Below are positions 1-8,416 of a stretch of DNA of 64,000 bases, in pieces. The position numbers and the translations under genes are program-made. Location of the stretch: positions 1 through 64,000 of the forward strand of contig JAUNAK010000004.1 in assembly GCA_030527665.1 (NCBI GenBank), read 5' to 3'. Positions within the stretch are counted from its first letter, which is position 1. Every line of letters starts with the position of its first letter. Below the pieces are notes generated by a model. That model was given only the letters and a program-made list of their open reading frames with translations, had not been told where the DNA came from and did not search any database. This stretch comes from Eubacteriales bacterium (lineage in GTDB: Bacteria > Bacillota > Clostridia > Lachnospirales > Lachnospiraceae).

Positions 1-75
1 ACAGCAGAGAATCAGGGCTTAAAACTGCGTCTGGAGTCTTATCTGGCACGTCAAAATGACGACGTAGTCGTCTGA
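1..75 (+). CDS. C-terminal end of an unidentified protein (possibly RecG)
   Basis: An open frame enters from the left edge and stops with TGA at 73-75. It gives 24 residues, TAENQGLKLRLESYLARQND followed by DVVV. This is too short to identify by sequence. In related Clostridia the gene upstream of rsmD-coaD is often recG, and a tail of the type 'L-x-x-E-N-x-x-L-K-x-x-L' would suit a RecG C-terminus, but that is inference from gene order. There is no obvious hairpin terminator between this stop and the next promoter at 122. Confidence 0.4.
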   Translation, partial: TAENQGLKLRLESYLARQNDDVVV

Positions 76-121
76 AAGCTTCTTTTTCTTTATGGAAAAG
101 TACAGAAAAAAAGACGAAAAC

Positions 122-150
122 TTGCAAAAGCGAAAAAGAAGGCATATGAT
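122..150 (+). promoter_or_regulatory. Sigma-70 type promoter for the DUF6465 gene
   Basis: TTGCAA at 122-127 and TATGAT at 145-150 are separated by 17 bases. The transcript would start near 157, leaving a leader of about 60 nt before the ATG at 216. Confidence 0.6.
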
Positions 151-215
151 ACCCCTTGTAAATTTGAAATTGTGTTTTCAGGAAACAAATACCGGGAAAA
201 CAGGAGGTATATACT

Positions 216-776
216 ATGGCAACAAAAAAGAATATCAATGTTGAAGAAGTAAAGGCAAGTGCAGATAAGGCAGTTGAAGAGGTGAAAGCTACCGTTAAGA
301 AAGCCGCTGAGAAAACAGCAGAGAAGACTGCTGCCACAAAAGCAGCAGCAAAGAAAACGGTTCGTTCTGTAAAATCTGCTGCTGCAAAAACAGCGAAGGC
401 TGAAGAATCTGTTAAGGAAGAAGTAAAGGCAGAGGCAGCAGCTCAGAAAACGGAGGAAGCTGTTGAAGAAAAAGCTGTGGCAAAAAAAGCTCCGGCTGCA
501 AAGAAAGCAGCTGCAAAGAAGACACCGGTTGCAAAGACAGTAAAGAACGCTGTTCGCAAAGCTGTTAAAGCTGACACAAAGGTTTCTGTTCTTCTGCAGT
601 ATGAAGGCAAGGAAGTGAAATACGACGATATGGTCAACACAGTCAAAGAGATCTGGGCATCTCAGGGAAAAAATGCCGCTGATCTTGCTGATGTAAAGCT
701 CTATGTAAAACCGGAAGAAAACCGTGTATACTATGTGATCAACAAGGATGAGGAGATCGGCAGCTTCGAGATCTGA
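216..776 (+). CDS. DUF6465 family protein with histone-like Lys/Ala-rich N-terminus
   Basis: 186 residues in two parts. Residues 1 to about 118 are almost wholly Ala, Lys, Glu, Val and Thr, with repeated AAKK-type blocks like those of histone H1-like and HU-tail proteins; this part is probably disordered or a highly charged helix. Residues 120-186 form a compact domain (VSVLLQYEGKEVKYDDMV, then a segment ending DEEIGSFEI) that I recognise as DUF6465, found in Clostridia with no assigned function. A strong AGGAGG lies 9 bases before the ATG. The gene has its own promoter and terminator, so it is a single-gene unit. DNA or RNA binding by the basic tail is inference. Confidence 0.8.
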   Translation: MATKKNINVEEVKASADKAVEEVKATVKKAAEKTAEKTAATKAAAKKTVRSVKSAAAKTAKAEESVKEEVKAEAAAQKTEEAVEEKAVAKKAPAAKKAAAKKTPVAKTVKNAVRKAVKADTKVSVLLQYEGKEVKYDDMVNTVKEIWASQGKNAADLADVKLYVKPEENRVYYVINKDEEIGSFEI

Positions 777-805
777 TCGGAGGAGCTTTTCAATACAGAA
801 CAGAG

Positions 806-838
806 AAAGGAGTTCATGCTTTCCATGAACTCCTTTTT
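806..838 (+). terminator. Rho-independent terminator after the DUF6465 gene
   Basis: A 13-bp perfect stem (806-818 pairing with 824-836), loop CTTTC, with a run of T at 834-838. Confidence 0.9.
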
Positions 839-885
839 GAATATAAAATCAATTATAAAAAATGCTATATTTTCTGAAAAATAGA

Positions 886-913
886 TTGCTATTCTTTGTG
901 CATTTGTTATAAT
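886..913 (+). promoter_or_regulatory. Promoter for mgsA-rsmD-coaD
   Basis: TTGCTA at 886-891, a 16-base spacer, then TATAAT at 908-913 preceded by TG (extended -10). Confidence 0.65.
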
Positions 914-958
914 ATATATGGGGTATTTAATGCTCATATAAAGGAGGAACAGGCACTT

Positions 959-1366
959 ATGAATATCGGAATCATTGCTCATAACAGTAAAAAGAGCCTG
1001 ATAGAAGATTTTTGTATCGCATATAAAGGAATTCTTGCCAGACATGAGATCTATGCAACCGGGACTACAGGCAGAAGAATTGAGGATGTTACAAATCTTC
1101 GTATACATAAATTCCTCGCAGGTAGTTTGGGCGGAGATAAACAGTTTACCGAGATGATCGAGAGAAATGATATGGATATGGTCATTTTCTTCTATAATCC
1201 GGCAATCAGCAGTCCCCGGGAACCGGATGTATCGAAAGTAATCAGAAGCTGTGACCAGTACAATATTCCGATCGCAACGAATATAGCAACAGCCGAGATG
1301 CTGATCATGGGACTGGATCGTGGTGATCTTGACTGGAGAATTCAATACAAAGAGGTCATGTTTTAA
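959..1366 (+). CDS. mgsA: Methylglyoxal synthase family protein with altered active-site residues
   Basis: 135 residues from the ATG at 959, chosen because AAGGAGG lies just upstream; the frame stays open further left but that part overlaps the promoter. Family enzymes convert dihydroxyacetone phosphate to methylglyoxal and phosphate, bypassing lower glycolysis. Visible family features are IGIIAHNSKKSLIEDF at the start, TGTTG, the GSLGGDKQ loop with the catalytic Asp, and IPIATNIATAEMLI near the end. The usual 'DP...PHDPDV' segment reads YNPAISSPREPDV: the first Asp is Asn and the His is Arg, while the last Asp is kept. Activity is therefore not certain. The TAA stop overlaps the rsmD ATG by one base, so the two are translationally linked. 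Confidence 0.85.
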   Translation: MNIGIIAHNSKKSLIEDFCIAYKGILARHEIYATGTTGRRIEDVTNLRIHKFLAGSLGGDKQFTEMIERNDMDMVIFFYNPAISSPREPDVSKVIRSCDQYNIPIATNIATAEMLIMGLDRGDLDWRIQYKEVMF

Positions 1367-1926
1367 TGAGAGTTATCGCAGGAACCTGCAGAAGTCTTCC
1401 GCTGAAGACTCTGCCGGGATATAGTACCAGACCTACACAGGATAAAATTAAAGAAACATTATTTAACGTGATTCAGACCGAGGTTCCGGCATGCCGGTTC
1501 CTCGATTTGTTTGCAGGAAGCGGTGCAATCGGGATCGAGGCCTTGAGCCGCGGCGCAGAGCACTGTGTGTTTGTTGAACAGAATCGACAGGCCGTGAAAG
1601 TGATTCGGGAGAATCTGCAGTTCACAAGACTGGAGGATAAGGCGGAAGTTCTTCAGATGGATGCGGTTTCCGCTGTTGCGGTTCTGAATCACCAGAAGCC
1701 GTTTGATGTGGTATTTATGGATCCGCCCTATCTGAAAGATCTGGAAAAATCGGTACTGGAGGCTTTGGAATCTGCCAAATGTATAACCGAGGATACCTTG
1801 TTTATTGTGGAAGCTTCCCGGGAGACGGATTTCAGCTGGCTAGATACCTCTCCGTATGAGTGTGTGAAATGGAAGCTTTATAAGAATAACGAACATCTTT
1901 TCCTGAAGCGGAGGTCGGAAAAATGA
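1366..1926 (+). CDS. rsmD: 16S rRNA (guanine(966)-N(2))-methyltransferase RsmD
   Basis: 186 residues, the usual length. A class I SAM-dependent methyltransferase fold is shown by [19 protein letters not shown] (SAM-binding motif I, residues about 46-64) and VFMDPPY (motif IV, residues about 117-123), which binds the target guanine amino group. The N-terminal [13 protein letters not shown] with [14 protein letters not shown] is typical of RsmD. It modifies G966 of 16S rRNA within the 30S subunit. It starts at the last base of the mgsA stop and overlaps coaD by 4 bases (ATGA), the common rsmD-coaD arrangement in Firmicutes. Confidence 0.95.
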   Translation: MRVIAGTCRSLPLKTLPGYSTRPTQDKIKETLFNVIQTEVPACRFLDLFAGSGAIGIEALSRGAEHCVFVEQNRQAVKVIRENLQFTRLEDKAEVLQMDAVSAVAVLNHQKPFDVVFMDPPYLKDLEKSVLEALESAKCITEDTLFIVEASRETDFSWLDTSPYECVKWKLYKNNEHLFLKRRSEK

Positions 1927-2408
1927 AGATAGCAGTATACCCGGGAACCTTTGATCCAATGACCTTCGGACATCTGGATATTATTGAAAGAGCCTCTAAA
2001 TTGTTCGATAAAGTGATCATCGGTGTATTACATAATTCGGCAAAAACTCCGTTGTTTTCTGTAGAAGAACGTGTTAATATACTTAAGAAAGCTACGAGTG
2101 GCATTTCTAATGTCGAGGTCCGTGCTTTTGAAGGGCTTTCTGTTGAGTTTGCCAGAGAATGTCATGCAAACGTAATCGTACGTGGTCTTCGGCTGATTAC
2201 GGATTTTGAATATGAGATGCAGATGGCACAGACCAATCGAAAGTTGGCACCGGACGTTGATACGACATTTTTGTTTACGTCAATGCAGTATTCGTATCTT
2301 AGTTCAACAACAGTTAAGGAAGTTGCTTCTTTTGGCGGTGATATCAGTGAATTTGTTCCTGATTTTATTGCAAAAGAGATTTTTCTGAAACTGGAACAGA
2401 ATAAATAA
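1923..2408 (+). CDS. coaD: Phosphopantetheine adenylyltransferase
   Basis: 161 residues, full length. It transfers AMP from ATP to 4'-phosphopantetheine, giving dephospho-CoA, the fourth step of CoA synthesis from pantothenate. The nucleotidyltransferase signature is clear: [16 protein letters not shown] (residues 5-20, with the T/HxGH ATP-binding motif), [20 protein letters not shown] in the pantetheine-binding region, and [14 protein letters not shown] near residues 127-140, the counterpart of the ISST loop. The ATG lies inside the rsmD stop. Confidence 0.97.
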   Translation: MKIAVYPGTFDPMTFGHLDIIERASKLFDKVIIGVLHNSAKTPLFSVEERVNILKKATSGISNVEVRAFEGLSVEFARECHANVIVRGLRLITDFEYEMQMAQTNRKLAPDVDTTFLFTSMQYSYLSSTTVKEVASFGGDISEFVPDFIAKEIFLKLEQNK

Positions 2409-2460
2409 CATTGCATATACCATGTATAGAATGACTCAAAGGGGATAAGGAGTATAATAG

Positions 2461-3066
2461 ATGAGCAGCAGCAGAATTGAGCAGATCATTGAAGAAATCG
2501 AAGAGTATGTAGAAAGCTGTCGTTATCAGCCGTTATCGACAACCAAGATCATTGTTAACAAAGAAGAGCTGGAAGAGCTTCTTCGTGAACTTCGTCTGAA
2601 AACACCGGATGAGATCAAGCGTTATCAGAAGATCATCGGCAACAAAGATGCGATCCTGGCAGATGCACAGTCTAAAGCAGATGCACTTGTTGCACAGGCA
2701 CAGGAGGAGGCACAGCATCTTGTCTCTGAGACAGAGATCATGAAAGCTGCATATGCGCAGGCGCAGGATACAGTTAATGAAGCAAATCGTCAGGCTGAAG
2801 AGATCCTTTCCTCCGCAAATGCCGAGGCTGAGCAGGTTCGTTCCAGTGCTATTGGCTATACCGATTCTCTTCTGGAGAATATTTCCGCTATTATGGGTAA
2901 TACACTTGCAGAGGTTGGACAGAGATATGATGAGTTCAGCTCTTCTCTTCAGAGTTATTACGATCTTGTAAATCAGAACAGAAGCGAGCTTGCACCGATG
3001 AACAGCGGTTCTGTACATTCCATGCAGGACGAGGCTGATGACGATATGGATATTGATGTAGAATAA
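2461..3066 (+). CDS. Coiled-coil protein of unknown function (DivIVA/ATP synthase b-like helix)
   Basis: 201 residues. AAGGAG sits 8 bases before the ATG. Residues 1-60 are acidic and end in a conserved-looking NKEELEELLRELRLKTPDEI; residues 65-150 are a long Ala/Gln/Glu-rich helix with heptad character (AQSKADALVAQAQEEAQHL, QAEEILSSANAEAEQVRSSA); the tail is acidic. There is no signal peptide or membrane segment. Similar proteins follow coaD in many Lachnospiraceae and are loosely named DivIVA-like or 'ATPase'. A structural or scaffold role is only an inference from the coiled coil. A strong terminator follows. Confidence 0.75.
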   Translation: MSSSRIEQIIEEIEEYVESCRYQPLSTTKIIVNKEELEELLRELRLKTPDEIKRYQKIIGNKDAILADAQSKADALVAQAQEEAQHLVSETEIMKAAYAQAQDTVNEANRQAEEILSSANAEAEQVRSSAIGYTDSLLENISAIMGNTLAEVGQRYDEFSSSLQSYYDLVNQNRSELAPMNSGSVHSMQDEADDDMDIDVE

Positions 3067-3078
3067 ACTTGAGAGCAG

Positions 3079-3117
3079 GGCAGCACATCGGAAATGATGA
3101 GCTGCCTTTCATTTTTT
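3079..3117 (+). terminator. Terminator after the coiled-coil gene
   Basis: GGCAGC-A-CATC (3079-3089) pairs with GATG-A-GCTGCC (3096-3106) around one A-A mismatch, followed by a T-rich tract to 3117. It covers an upstream ATG (3094) of the next reading frame, so that ATG is not used as the start. Confidence 0.9.
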
Positions 3118-3135
3118 ACAGTAGGCGGTTTTCGT

Positions 3136-3969
3136 ATGGATATTGTTTTATGGCATAAAATACTGAATCCTTACGCTATGGCAGTGGATGAACTTCTGCT
3201 GAAGCTGCGTAATACAAAACGTTCCTATCAGAAGCGAGGGGAATATTGTCCGATCGAGCATGTGACGGGAAGGGTTAAAAGTATTACCAGTATTCTGGAC
3301 AAAATGCAGAAAAAAGGGATTCCGTTCGACAAGATGGAAGAGGAAGTAGAGGATATTGCTGGTATCCGCATTATCTGTCAGTTTGTGGAAGATATTGAAA
3401 AAATCTCGGAGATGCTGATGCGCCGGAATGATCTGGAAATTGTTCAGGTAAAGGATTATATTCGTAATCACAAAGAAAGCGGCTACCGAAGTTATCATCT
3501 GGTTGCCAATTATACGGTAAATACACTGGATGGGCCCAAACAGATCTATGTTGAGATCCAGATTCGAACAATGGCAATGGATTTCTGGGCTACGACAGAG
3601 CATTCGATGCAGTACAAATATAAGGGCAGAATTCCGCAGAAGGTTGCCAATCGTCTGCAGACGACGGCTGAGGCCATTACCGTTATGGATAAGGAAATGT
3701 CCGCTGTTCGTGAGGAAATCATGGATGCGCAGATGTCGTCGCAGCTTCGCTATAATCTGGTAGAGGATATTGTGACAACCATCGAAAACCTGTATCAGGT
3801 TACATCCAGGAGACAGATCGAGAAGATCCAGGAGGAATTCTATCGAATCTACAGTGAAGGCGATATGGATGAATTGATCCATTATCATGATCAGCTGGAT
3901 CTGATCGCTCAGTCTTACAAGGCTCAGTCATTTAACGGCGCAGGAGGAATGCATACGGATGAAGATTAA
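3136..3969 (+). CDS. Small alarmone synthetase (RelA/SpoT-type (p)ppGpp synthetase domain, RelP/RelQ-like)
   Basis: 277 residues from the ATG at 3136; the longer frame from 3094 would begin inside the preceding terminator hairpin. There is only a synthetase domain: no HD hydrolase, TGS or ACT domain. Synthetase motifs are VEDIAGIRIICQF (residues about 73-85), NHKESGYRSYHLV (the substrate-binding Tyr and His), and VEIQIRTMAMDFWATTEH (residues about 138-155, with the Mg-binding Glu). Such enzymes make pppGpp or ppGpp from ATP and GTP or GDP in response to stress. The C-terminal helices are long and charged, as in tetrameric RelP and RelQ. The next gene overlaps it by 11 bases. Confidence 0.9.
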   Translation: MDIVLWHKILNPYAMAVDELLLKLRNTKRSYQKRGEYCPIEHVTGRVKSITSILDKMQKKGIPFDKMEEEVEDIAGIRIICQFVEDIEKISEMLMRRNDLEIVQVKDYIRNHKESGYRSYHLVANYTVNTLDGPKQIYVEIQIRTMAMDFWATTEHSMQYKYKGRIPQKVANRLQTTAEAITVMDKEMSAVREEIMDAQMSSQLRYNLVEDIVTTIENLYQVTSRRQIEKIQEEFYRIYSEGDMDELIHYHDQLDLIAQSYKAQSFNGAGGMHTDED

Positions 3970-4537
3970 AAAAGGTGAATTCGGCTATATCCGCAGTCAG
4001 AAAATCAAAAGATTCATCCGCATGCTTATTTTCTGGGCGATCGATTTTGGAATCTTTGCTGTCGGCTTAAAGCTGAATCATGGTGAACGCAGGAACATCT
4101 ATACGATCATTGCTGCGCTCGGGTGTATTCCGGGAGCAATGGCAACCGTTTCGGTATTCATGATCTTTCGATGCCGGAGTATGTCGGAGGAACTCTATCG
4201 GGAGATAGCTGCCCATGTGGGAGAACTTCCCGTGCTTTACGAGAATTATTTTACGACTTATGAAAAAAATCTGTTTGTAGACGCCATGGTACTCTGCGGA
4301 GAGACCGCCGTCGGATATACGGAAACAAATCTGGGAACCAGAGAACTGCATTTCTTCGAAGAACATATCCGCAAACAGCTTGCAGCAGCCGGATATCGTG
4401 TTGCCGTCAAGATCTTTTCTACAGGAACGAAGAAGAATTTTCTGGAAAGAGCAGATCAGATGGCTGCCAGAAAAGAGGAACTTGAAATGGAAAGAGATCC
4501 TCTGGCTGTGCAGGTTCTGCAGCAGATCACATTATAA
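3959..4537 (+). CDS. Membrane protein of unknown function
   Basis: 192 residues; not recognised. After a basic N-terminus there are two hydrophobic segments (about residues 21-38 and 47-70, separated by a short charged loop), then a soluble, mixed-charge region to the end. The architecture suggests a two-helix anchor with a cytoplasmic C-terminal domain. It starts inside the alarmone synthetase gene (11-base overlap), so the two are translated together and may be functionally linked, but nothing in the sequence defines the activity. No catalytic motif is visible. Confidence 0.6.
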   Translation: MKIKKGEFGYIRSQKIKRFIRMLIFWAIDFGIFAVGLKLNHGERRNIYTIIAALGCIPGAMATVSVFMIFRCRSMSEELYREIAAHVGELPVLYENYFTTYEKNLFVDAMVLCGETAVGYTETNLGTRELHFFEEHIRKQLAAAGYRVAVKIFSTGTKKNFLERADQMAARKEELEMERDPLAVQVLQQITL

Positions 4538-4594
4538 TAATCGGACAGAATTTTTCCGCAGACAGGGGAATTCTGCAGGTGAGAAGACAACGAA

Positions 4595-4627
4595 GCCCCG
4601 ATGCTTGCATCGGGGCAATTGACTTTT
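4595..4627 (+). terminator. Hairpin with weak T tract, possible terminator
   Basis: A 10-bp perfect inverted repeat at 4595-4616 (GCCCCGATGC with GCATCGGGGC; the innermost pairs probably form the loop), followed by AATTGACTTTTA. It ends just before the pseudouridine synthase ATG at 4642, so it may instead act as a leader structure. Confidence 0.5.
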
Positions 4628-4641
4628 ATAGGGGACAGTGT

Positions 4642-5676
4642 ATGAAAGAAATCCGGATCAACAGAAATGAAGCAGAACAGCGGGCAGATAAATTTCTTCG
4701 CCGCTATCTGCCGGAGGCAGGAAGCGGTTTTCTGTATAAGCAGATGCGAAAGAAAAATATAGTTCTGAACGGAAAGAAAATGGACGGAAAAGAACTCCTG
4801 CAGGAGGGGGATCGGATCCGCATCTTTTTCTCCGATGAGACTTTAGCCAAATTTGCAGGCAGACAGACAGCAGAGAACGATCGGACGGAGACAGAGAACG
4901 CAGAGCAAAGCAAACAAGCTTCCGATCCGGTGAAAAAGCTGGCGGAACAGATTTCGTCCATGATCATCTATGAAGATGCAGATGCGGCTATTCTGAATAA
5001 GCCGGCAGGTGTGCTGTCGCAGGCTTCCGGAAAAGGGGAAATATCTCTGGTAGAAGGTTTTCGGCAGTATCTGTGTGATAAAGGAGAATTGACAGAGGAG
5101 AGCCTTCGTCTCTATGCCCCTTCTGTTGTGAATCGTCTGGATCGCAATACCAGCGGTATTATTCTTGCGGCAAAAACACTGCCTGCAGCCAGAGAACTTT
5201 CTGAAAAACTCAGAGAACGTACAATCAGCAAATATTATCTGGCTGCTGCTGAGGGGCAGATCCGCGATGCGCAGGACTGCTGTGCCTGGCTGTTGAAAGA
5301 TACACAGACCAACAAGGTGCATCTGTATTCCGAACCGGTGGAAGGTGCTTCTCCTGTACACACCGCATGGAAACCGCTGCGGTATACAGAACTGATGGGA
5401 AGCAGCTGTACACTCTTGGAGGTGGATCTGATTACCGGAAAGACCCATCAGATTCGAAGTCATCTTGCTTTTCATGGACATCCGATTCTCGGTGATGTAA
5501 AATATGGCAGTAAAACTCTGAACGAACAGCTCCGAAGCAGATACGGACTGCGCAGACAGTTTCTGCATGCGTATCGGGTGGAGTTTCCGGATATGCAGAG
5601 ATTGAAACAGCTTTCCGGAAAAACGTTCACAGCGGATGTTCCGAAAGATCTGAAAAAGATCCATCTACGGTTTTGA
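4642..5676 (+). CDS. RluA-family 23S rRNA pseudouridine synthase (RluC/RluD-like)
   Basis: 344 residues from the ATG at 4642; the frame extends left to 4579 but that part encodes the hairpin. An S4-type RNA-binding domain (residues about 1-70, with RADKFLRRYL) is followed by a charged linker and the catalytic domain. The active-site motif is VVNRLDRNTSGIILAAKT (residues about 162-179), with the catalytic Asp in RLDxxTSG. TGKTHQIRSHLAFHGHPILG near residue 275 is the second family motif. The exact target uridines cannot be told from sequence. It precedes lepB by 36 bases and may share its transcript. Confidence 0.93.
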   Translation: MKEIRINRNEAEQRADKFLRRYLPEAGSGFLYKQMRKKNIVLNGKKMDGKELLQEGDRIRIFFSDETLAKFAGRQTAENDRTETENAEQSKQASDPVKKLAEQISSMIIYEDADAAILNKPAGVLSQASGKGEISLVEGFRQYLCDKGELTEESLRLYAPSVVNRLDRNTSGIILAAKTLPAARELSEKLRERTISKYYLAAAEGQIRDAQDCCAWLLKDTQTNKVHLYSEPVEGASPVHTAWKPLRYTELMGSSCTLLEVDLITGKTHQIRSHLAFHGHPILGDVKYGSKTLNEQLRSRYGLRRQFLHAYRVEFPDMQRLKQLSGKTFTADVPKDLKKIHLRF

Positions 5677-5712
5677 AGGCATTGGTACATGGATCTATAA
5701 ACGGGAGAGAGT

Positions 5713-6324
5713 ATGAATAGCAGGAATACAGAAAAAAAAGAACAGAAAGCAAATAACACAAATAAGGAAGATACAACTCTGATGAAGGAAATTCTGGAAT
5801 ATGTCAAGCTGATCGGCGGTGTCCTGATCGTCATGGTACTGCTGCAGACCTTTATCGTTGTAAATGCAAGAATCCCTTCTGCATCCATGGAACCGACGAT
5901 CATGACCGGCGATCGAGTATTCGGCAACCGGCTTGCATATATAAAGAATGATCCGGAGCGGTATGATATTATTATTTTCCGATATCCGGATGATGAATCC
6001 CGATTATTTATCAAGCGCATCATAGGACTTCCCGGAGATACCGTAGATATTCATGATGGAAACGTATATATTAACGGAAGTGAAGTCCCGCTGGAGGACA
6101 GCTTCTGCCCGATTCCGTCCTCTACGGACGGGGGCAGTCTGACGTATCCGTTTACGGTACCGGAAGACAGTTATTTTGTACTGGGAGACAATCGCCTGAA
6201 TTCCAGAGATGCCAGAGAGTGGGTAAATACATTTGTACGCAGGGATAAGATTCTGGGAAAGGCGGTATTCCGTTACTGGCCTGTTACAAAAATGTCTGTT
6301 ATTAAAGGCGGATCCGGATTCTGA
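5713..6324 (+). CDS. lepB: Signal peptidase I
   Basis: 203 residues. It removes signal peptides from secreted preproteins at the outer face of the membrane. A charged, Asn/Lys/Glu-rich N-terminus of about 30 residues precedes one transmembrane helix (GGVLIVMVLLQTFIVV, residues about 36-51). The S26 catalytic Ser is in RIPSASMEPTIMTGDRV (residues about 54-70) and the general base Lys in FIKRIIGLPGDTVDI (residues about 98-112). The conserved VLGDNRLNSRDARE block lies near residues 156-169. GGGAGAG lies ahead of the ATG. A noncoding stretch of 105 bases follows before recU. Confidence 0.96.
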   Translation: MNSRNTEKKEQKANNTNKEDTTLMKEILEYVKLIGGVLIVMVLLQTFIVVNARIPSASMEPTIMTGDRVFGNRLAYIKNDPERYDIIIFRYPDDESRLFIKRIIGLPGDTVDIHDGNVYINGSEVPLEDSFCPIPSSTDGGSLTYPFTVPEDSYFVLGDNRLNSRDAREWVNTFVRRDKILGKAVFRYWPVTKMSVIKGGSGF

Positions 6325-6429
6325 TCGACCGTATAGGACAGACACGTTCAGGTTAATACGAGATTCTGACGGACAGCCGGGGAATACAGCAGACGGATTC
6401 GTGCAGGACTGACAGGAAAGGAGAACAGA

Positions 6430-6984
6430 ATGGCAACCTGGAATTCCAGAGGGCTTCGGGGTTCGACGCTGGAGGAGATGGTCAATCGAACCAATGAGCA
6501 GTACAGAATGCAGAAACTCGCTTTGATTCAGAAGATTCCTACGCCGATCACTCCGGTCAAAATGGATAAGGAGAGTCATCGAATCACCCTTGCCTATTTT
6601 GAACAAAAGAGTACGGTGGATTATATCGGAGCTGTACAGGGAATCCCCATCTGTTTTGATGCAAAAGAATGCAAGACAGACAGTTTTCCTCTTGCCAATA
6701 TTCATGCGCATCAGGTCGAGTTTATGGAGGAATTTGAAAAGCAGGAGGGAATCTCTTTTATTTTGATCTATTTCTCCGCCCGGGACAGTCTGTACTATCT
6801 GCGTTTTGAAGAATTGCAGAAATTCTGGAAACGTGCAGCCGATGGCGGATTGAAAAGATTTCATATGGATGAACTGACGCCTGCATTTTTTCTGTCATCG
6901 AAAGGCGGTGTGCTTGTCCCGTATCTGGAAGGAATCCAGCGAGATCTGACTGTACGGGACAGGACGGAATCTTCAAAGGAATAG
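6430..6984 (+). CDS. recU: Holliday junction resolvase RecU
   Basis: 184 residues; AAAGGAG precedes the ATG. RecU cuts four-way junctions during recombination and repair in Firmicutes. Family features are the N-terminal NSRGLRGSTLEEMVNRTN (the Arg-rich stalk start), STVDYIGAVQGIPICFDAKE (residues about 59-78, with the metal-binding Asp and the D...E-x-K type nuclease core), and HAHQVEFMEEF (residues about 94-104). The arrangement lepB-recU is not a known functional pair. There is no clear terminator before the his promoter at 7016. Confidence 0.93.
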   Translation: MATWNSRGLRGSTLEEMVNRTNEQYRMQKLALIQKIPTPITPVKMDKESHRITLAYFEQKSTVDYIGAVQGIPICFDAKECKTDSFPLANIHAHQVEFMEEFEKQEGISFILIYFSARDSLYYLRFEELQKFWKRAADGGLKRFHMDELTPAFFLSSKGGVLVPYLEGIQRDLTVRDRTESSKE

Positions 6985-7015
6985 AGAATTGAGAAAGTAA
7001 ATTGTAGAATTTGGG

Positions 7016-7043
7016 TTGACAATTTGATTCTGTATGGTAACAT
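7016..7043 (+). promoter_or_regulatory. Promoter of the hisZGD operon
   Basis: TTGACA at 7016-7021 (perfect -35), a 16-base spacer, then TAACAT at 7038-7043. No T-box or His-rich leader peptide is visible in the short leader to 7101. Confidence 0.65.
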
Positions 7044-7100
7044 GGTAGCGAACTAAAGCGAATCGGACGACATTCGTTGATCTGAAGGAGAAAAAATAGA

Positions 7101-8345
7101 ATGAAGAAGAGAATCCATACGCCGGAAGGTGTACGCGATATATTTGCAAAAGAATGTGATAAAAAGAGATATCTGGAGAGACGGATCGAGAGATTGTATC
7201 GCTCCTATGGCTATCAGTCCATCGAAACTCCGTCCTTTGAGTTTTTCGATGTTTTTGCCAGTGAAGTGGGAACGACTCCGTCCACAGAGTTATATAAGTT
7301 TTTTGACAGAGACGGTCATACCCTGGTGCTTCGGCCGGACTTCACACCGTCCATTGCACGGGCGGTTTCCATGTATTTTAATGATGAGGACATGCCGCTT
7401 CGTTTGTGCTATCACGGAAATGTATTCCGCAACAATCACTCCTATCAGGGCAGACTGAAAGAGAATACGGAGATGGGCGTGGAATATTTCAATGATGACA
7501 GTCCGGAAGCCGATGCGGAGGTGATCGCTCTTGTCGCTTCCACCATGCGCCGTGCAGGCCTTACGGATTATATCGTCAGTGTCGGTCATGTAGATTTTTT
7601 CCAGGCACTTGCCGAAGACGCAGGCCTGGATGAGGATTCCGTTTCTGAACTGAAAGGTCTGTTATCCAGCCAGAATCGGTTCGGTGCGGAAGAGATGATC
7701 GATCGAATGAAGATCTCCGATGAATTGAAACAGGCTTTCAAGGAAATGCCAGCTCTCTTTGGTGATGTACAGATCCTTGAAAAGGCTAAGACACTTACTT
7801 CCGGAACGAAGGCCGTTGAGGCCATTGCCCGTCTGGAGACGATTTATGAGCTTCTGAAGATCTATGGATGTGCGGATCACGTTGCCTTTGACCTTGGTAT
7901 GGTTACGGAATACAGTTACTATACAGGAATTATTTTCCAGGCATACAGCTACGGATCCGGTGATGCGCTGATCCGCGGCGGCCGTTATAACCGTCTGCTG
8001 CAGCATTTCGGCAAGAAGGCAGATGCTGTCGGCTTTGTTACAGACATCGGTACACTCCTGAATGCCCTGGACAGACAGAATGTTCCGCTCCCGATCGATG
8101 ATATCAAGACAATGATCCTTTATCCGGAGGAAATCGAAAAGGAGATCATCGGTTTTGCTGCGGAAGAGCGGCAGAAGGGAATGGATGCTGCCTGTGTTCG
8201 TTTTGAATATGGAAAGGTACTGGATAATTATAAGGAATACGGACGTAGAAACCAGTTTGGCGGAATTCTGTATTTCCGTTCTTTGAAAGAGGCATATGCC
8301 ATCAATCTGATAACCGGAGAAACAAGCCGGATCCAGCCGTTTTAA
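7101..8345 (+). CDS. hisZ: ATP phosphoribosyltransferase regulatory subunit HisZ
   Basis: 414 residues. HisZ is a histidyl-tRNA synthetase-like protein without aminoacylation activity; it combines with short-form HisG to make the allosteric first enzyme of histidine synthesis. HisRS-like features are TPEGVRDIFAKECDKK at the start, LYKFFDRDGHTLVLRPDFTPSIAR (motif 2 region) and LGMVTEYSYYTGIIFQAYS (the former HisA-type motif). The C-terminal tRNA anticodon-binding domain is reduced. That it is HisZ and not HisS is supported by its position directly upstream of a short hisG. RBS GAAGGAG precedes the ATG. Confidence 0.94.
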   Translation: MKKRIHTPEGVRDIFAKECDKKRYLERRIERLYRSYGYQSIETPSFEFFDVFASEVGTTPSTELYKFFDRDGHTLVLRPDFTPSIARAVSMYFNDEDMPLRLCYHGNVFRNNHSYQGRLKENTEMGVEYFNDDSPEADAEVIALVASTMRRAGLTDYIVSVGHVDFFQALAEDAGLDEDSVSELKGLLSSQNRFGAEEMIDRMKISDELKQAFKEMPALFGDVQILEKAKTLTSGTKAVEAIARLETIYELLKIYGCADHVAFDLGMVTEYSYYTGIIFQAYSYGSGDALIRGGRYNRLLQHFGKKADAVGFVTDIGTLLNALDRQNVPLPIDDIKTMILYPEEIEKEIIGFAAEERQKGMDAACVRFEYGKVLDNYKEYGRRNQFGGILYFRSLKEAYAINLITGETSRIQPF

Positions 8346-8416
8346 ATACAGGGAAGAGGAGTACCGGTAAATAGGTACTGTATTCGGATCCCCAGATAGA
8401 TAAAAGGGAGAGTATT

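Noticed and set aside
731..1345. 204-codon minus-strand frame over mgsA
   Set aside because: Antisense shadow of mgsA; low-complexity Ile/Ser/Cys composition and it crosses the mgsA promoter and upstream terminator.
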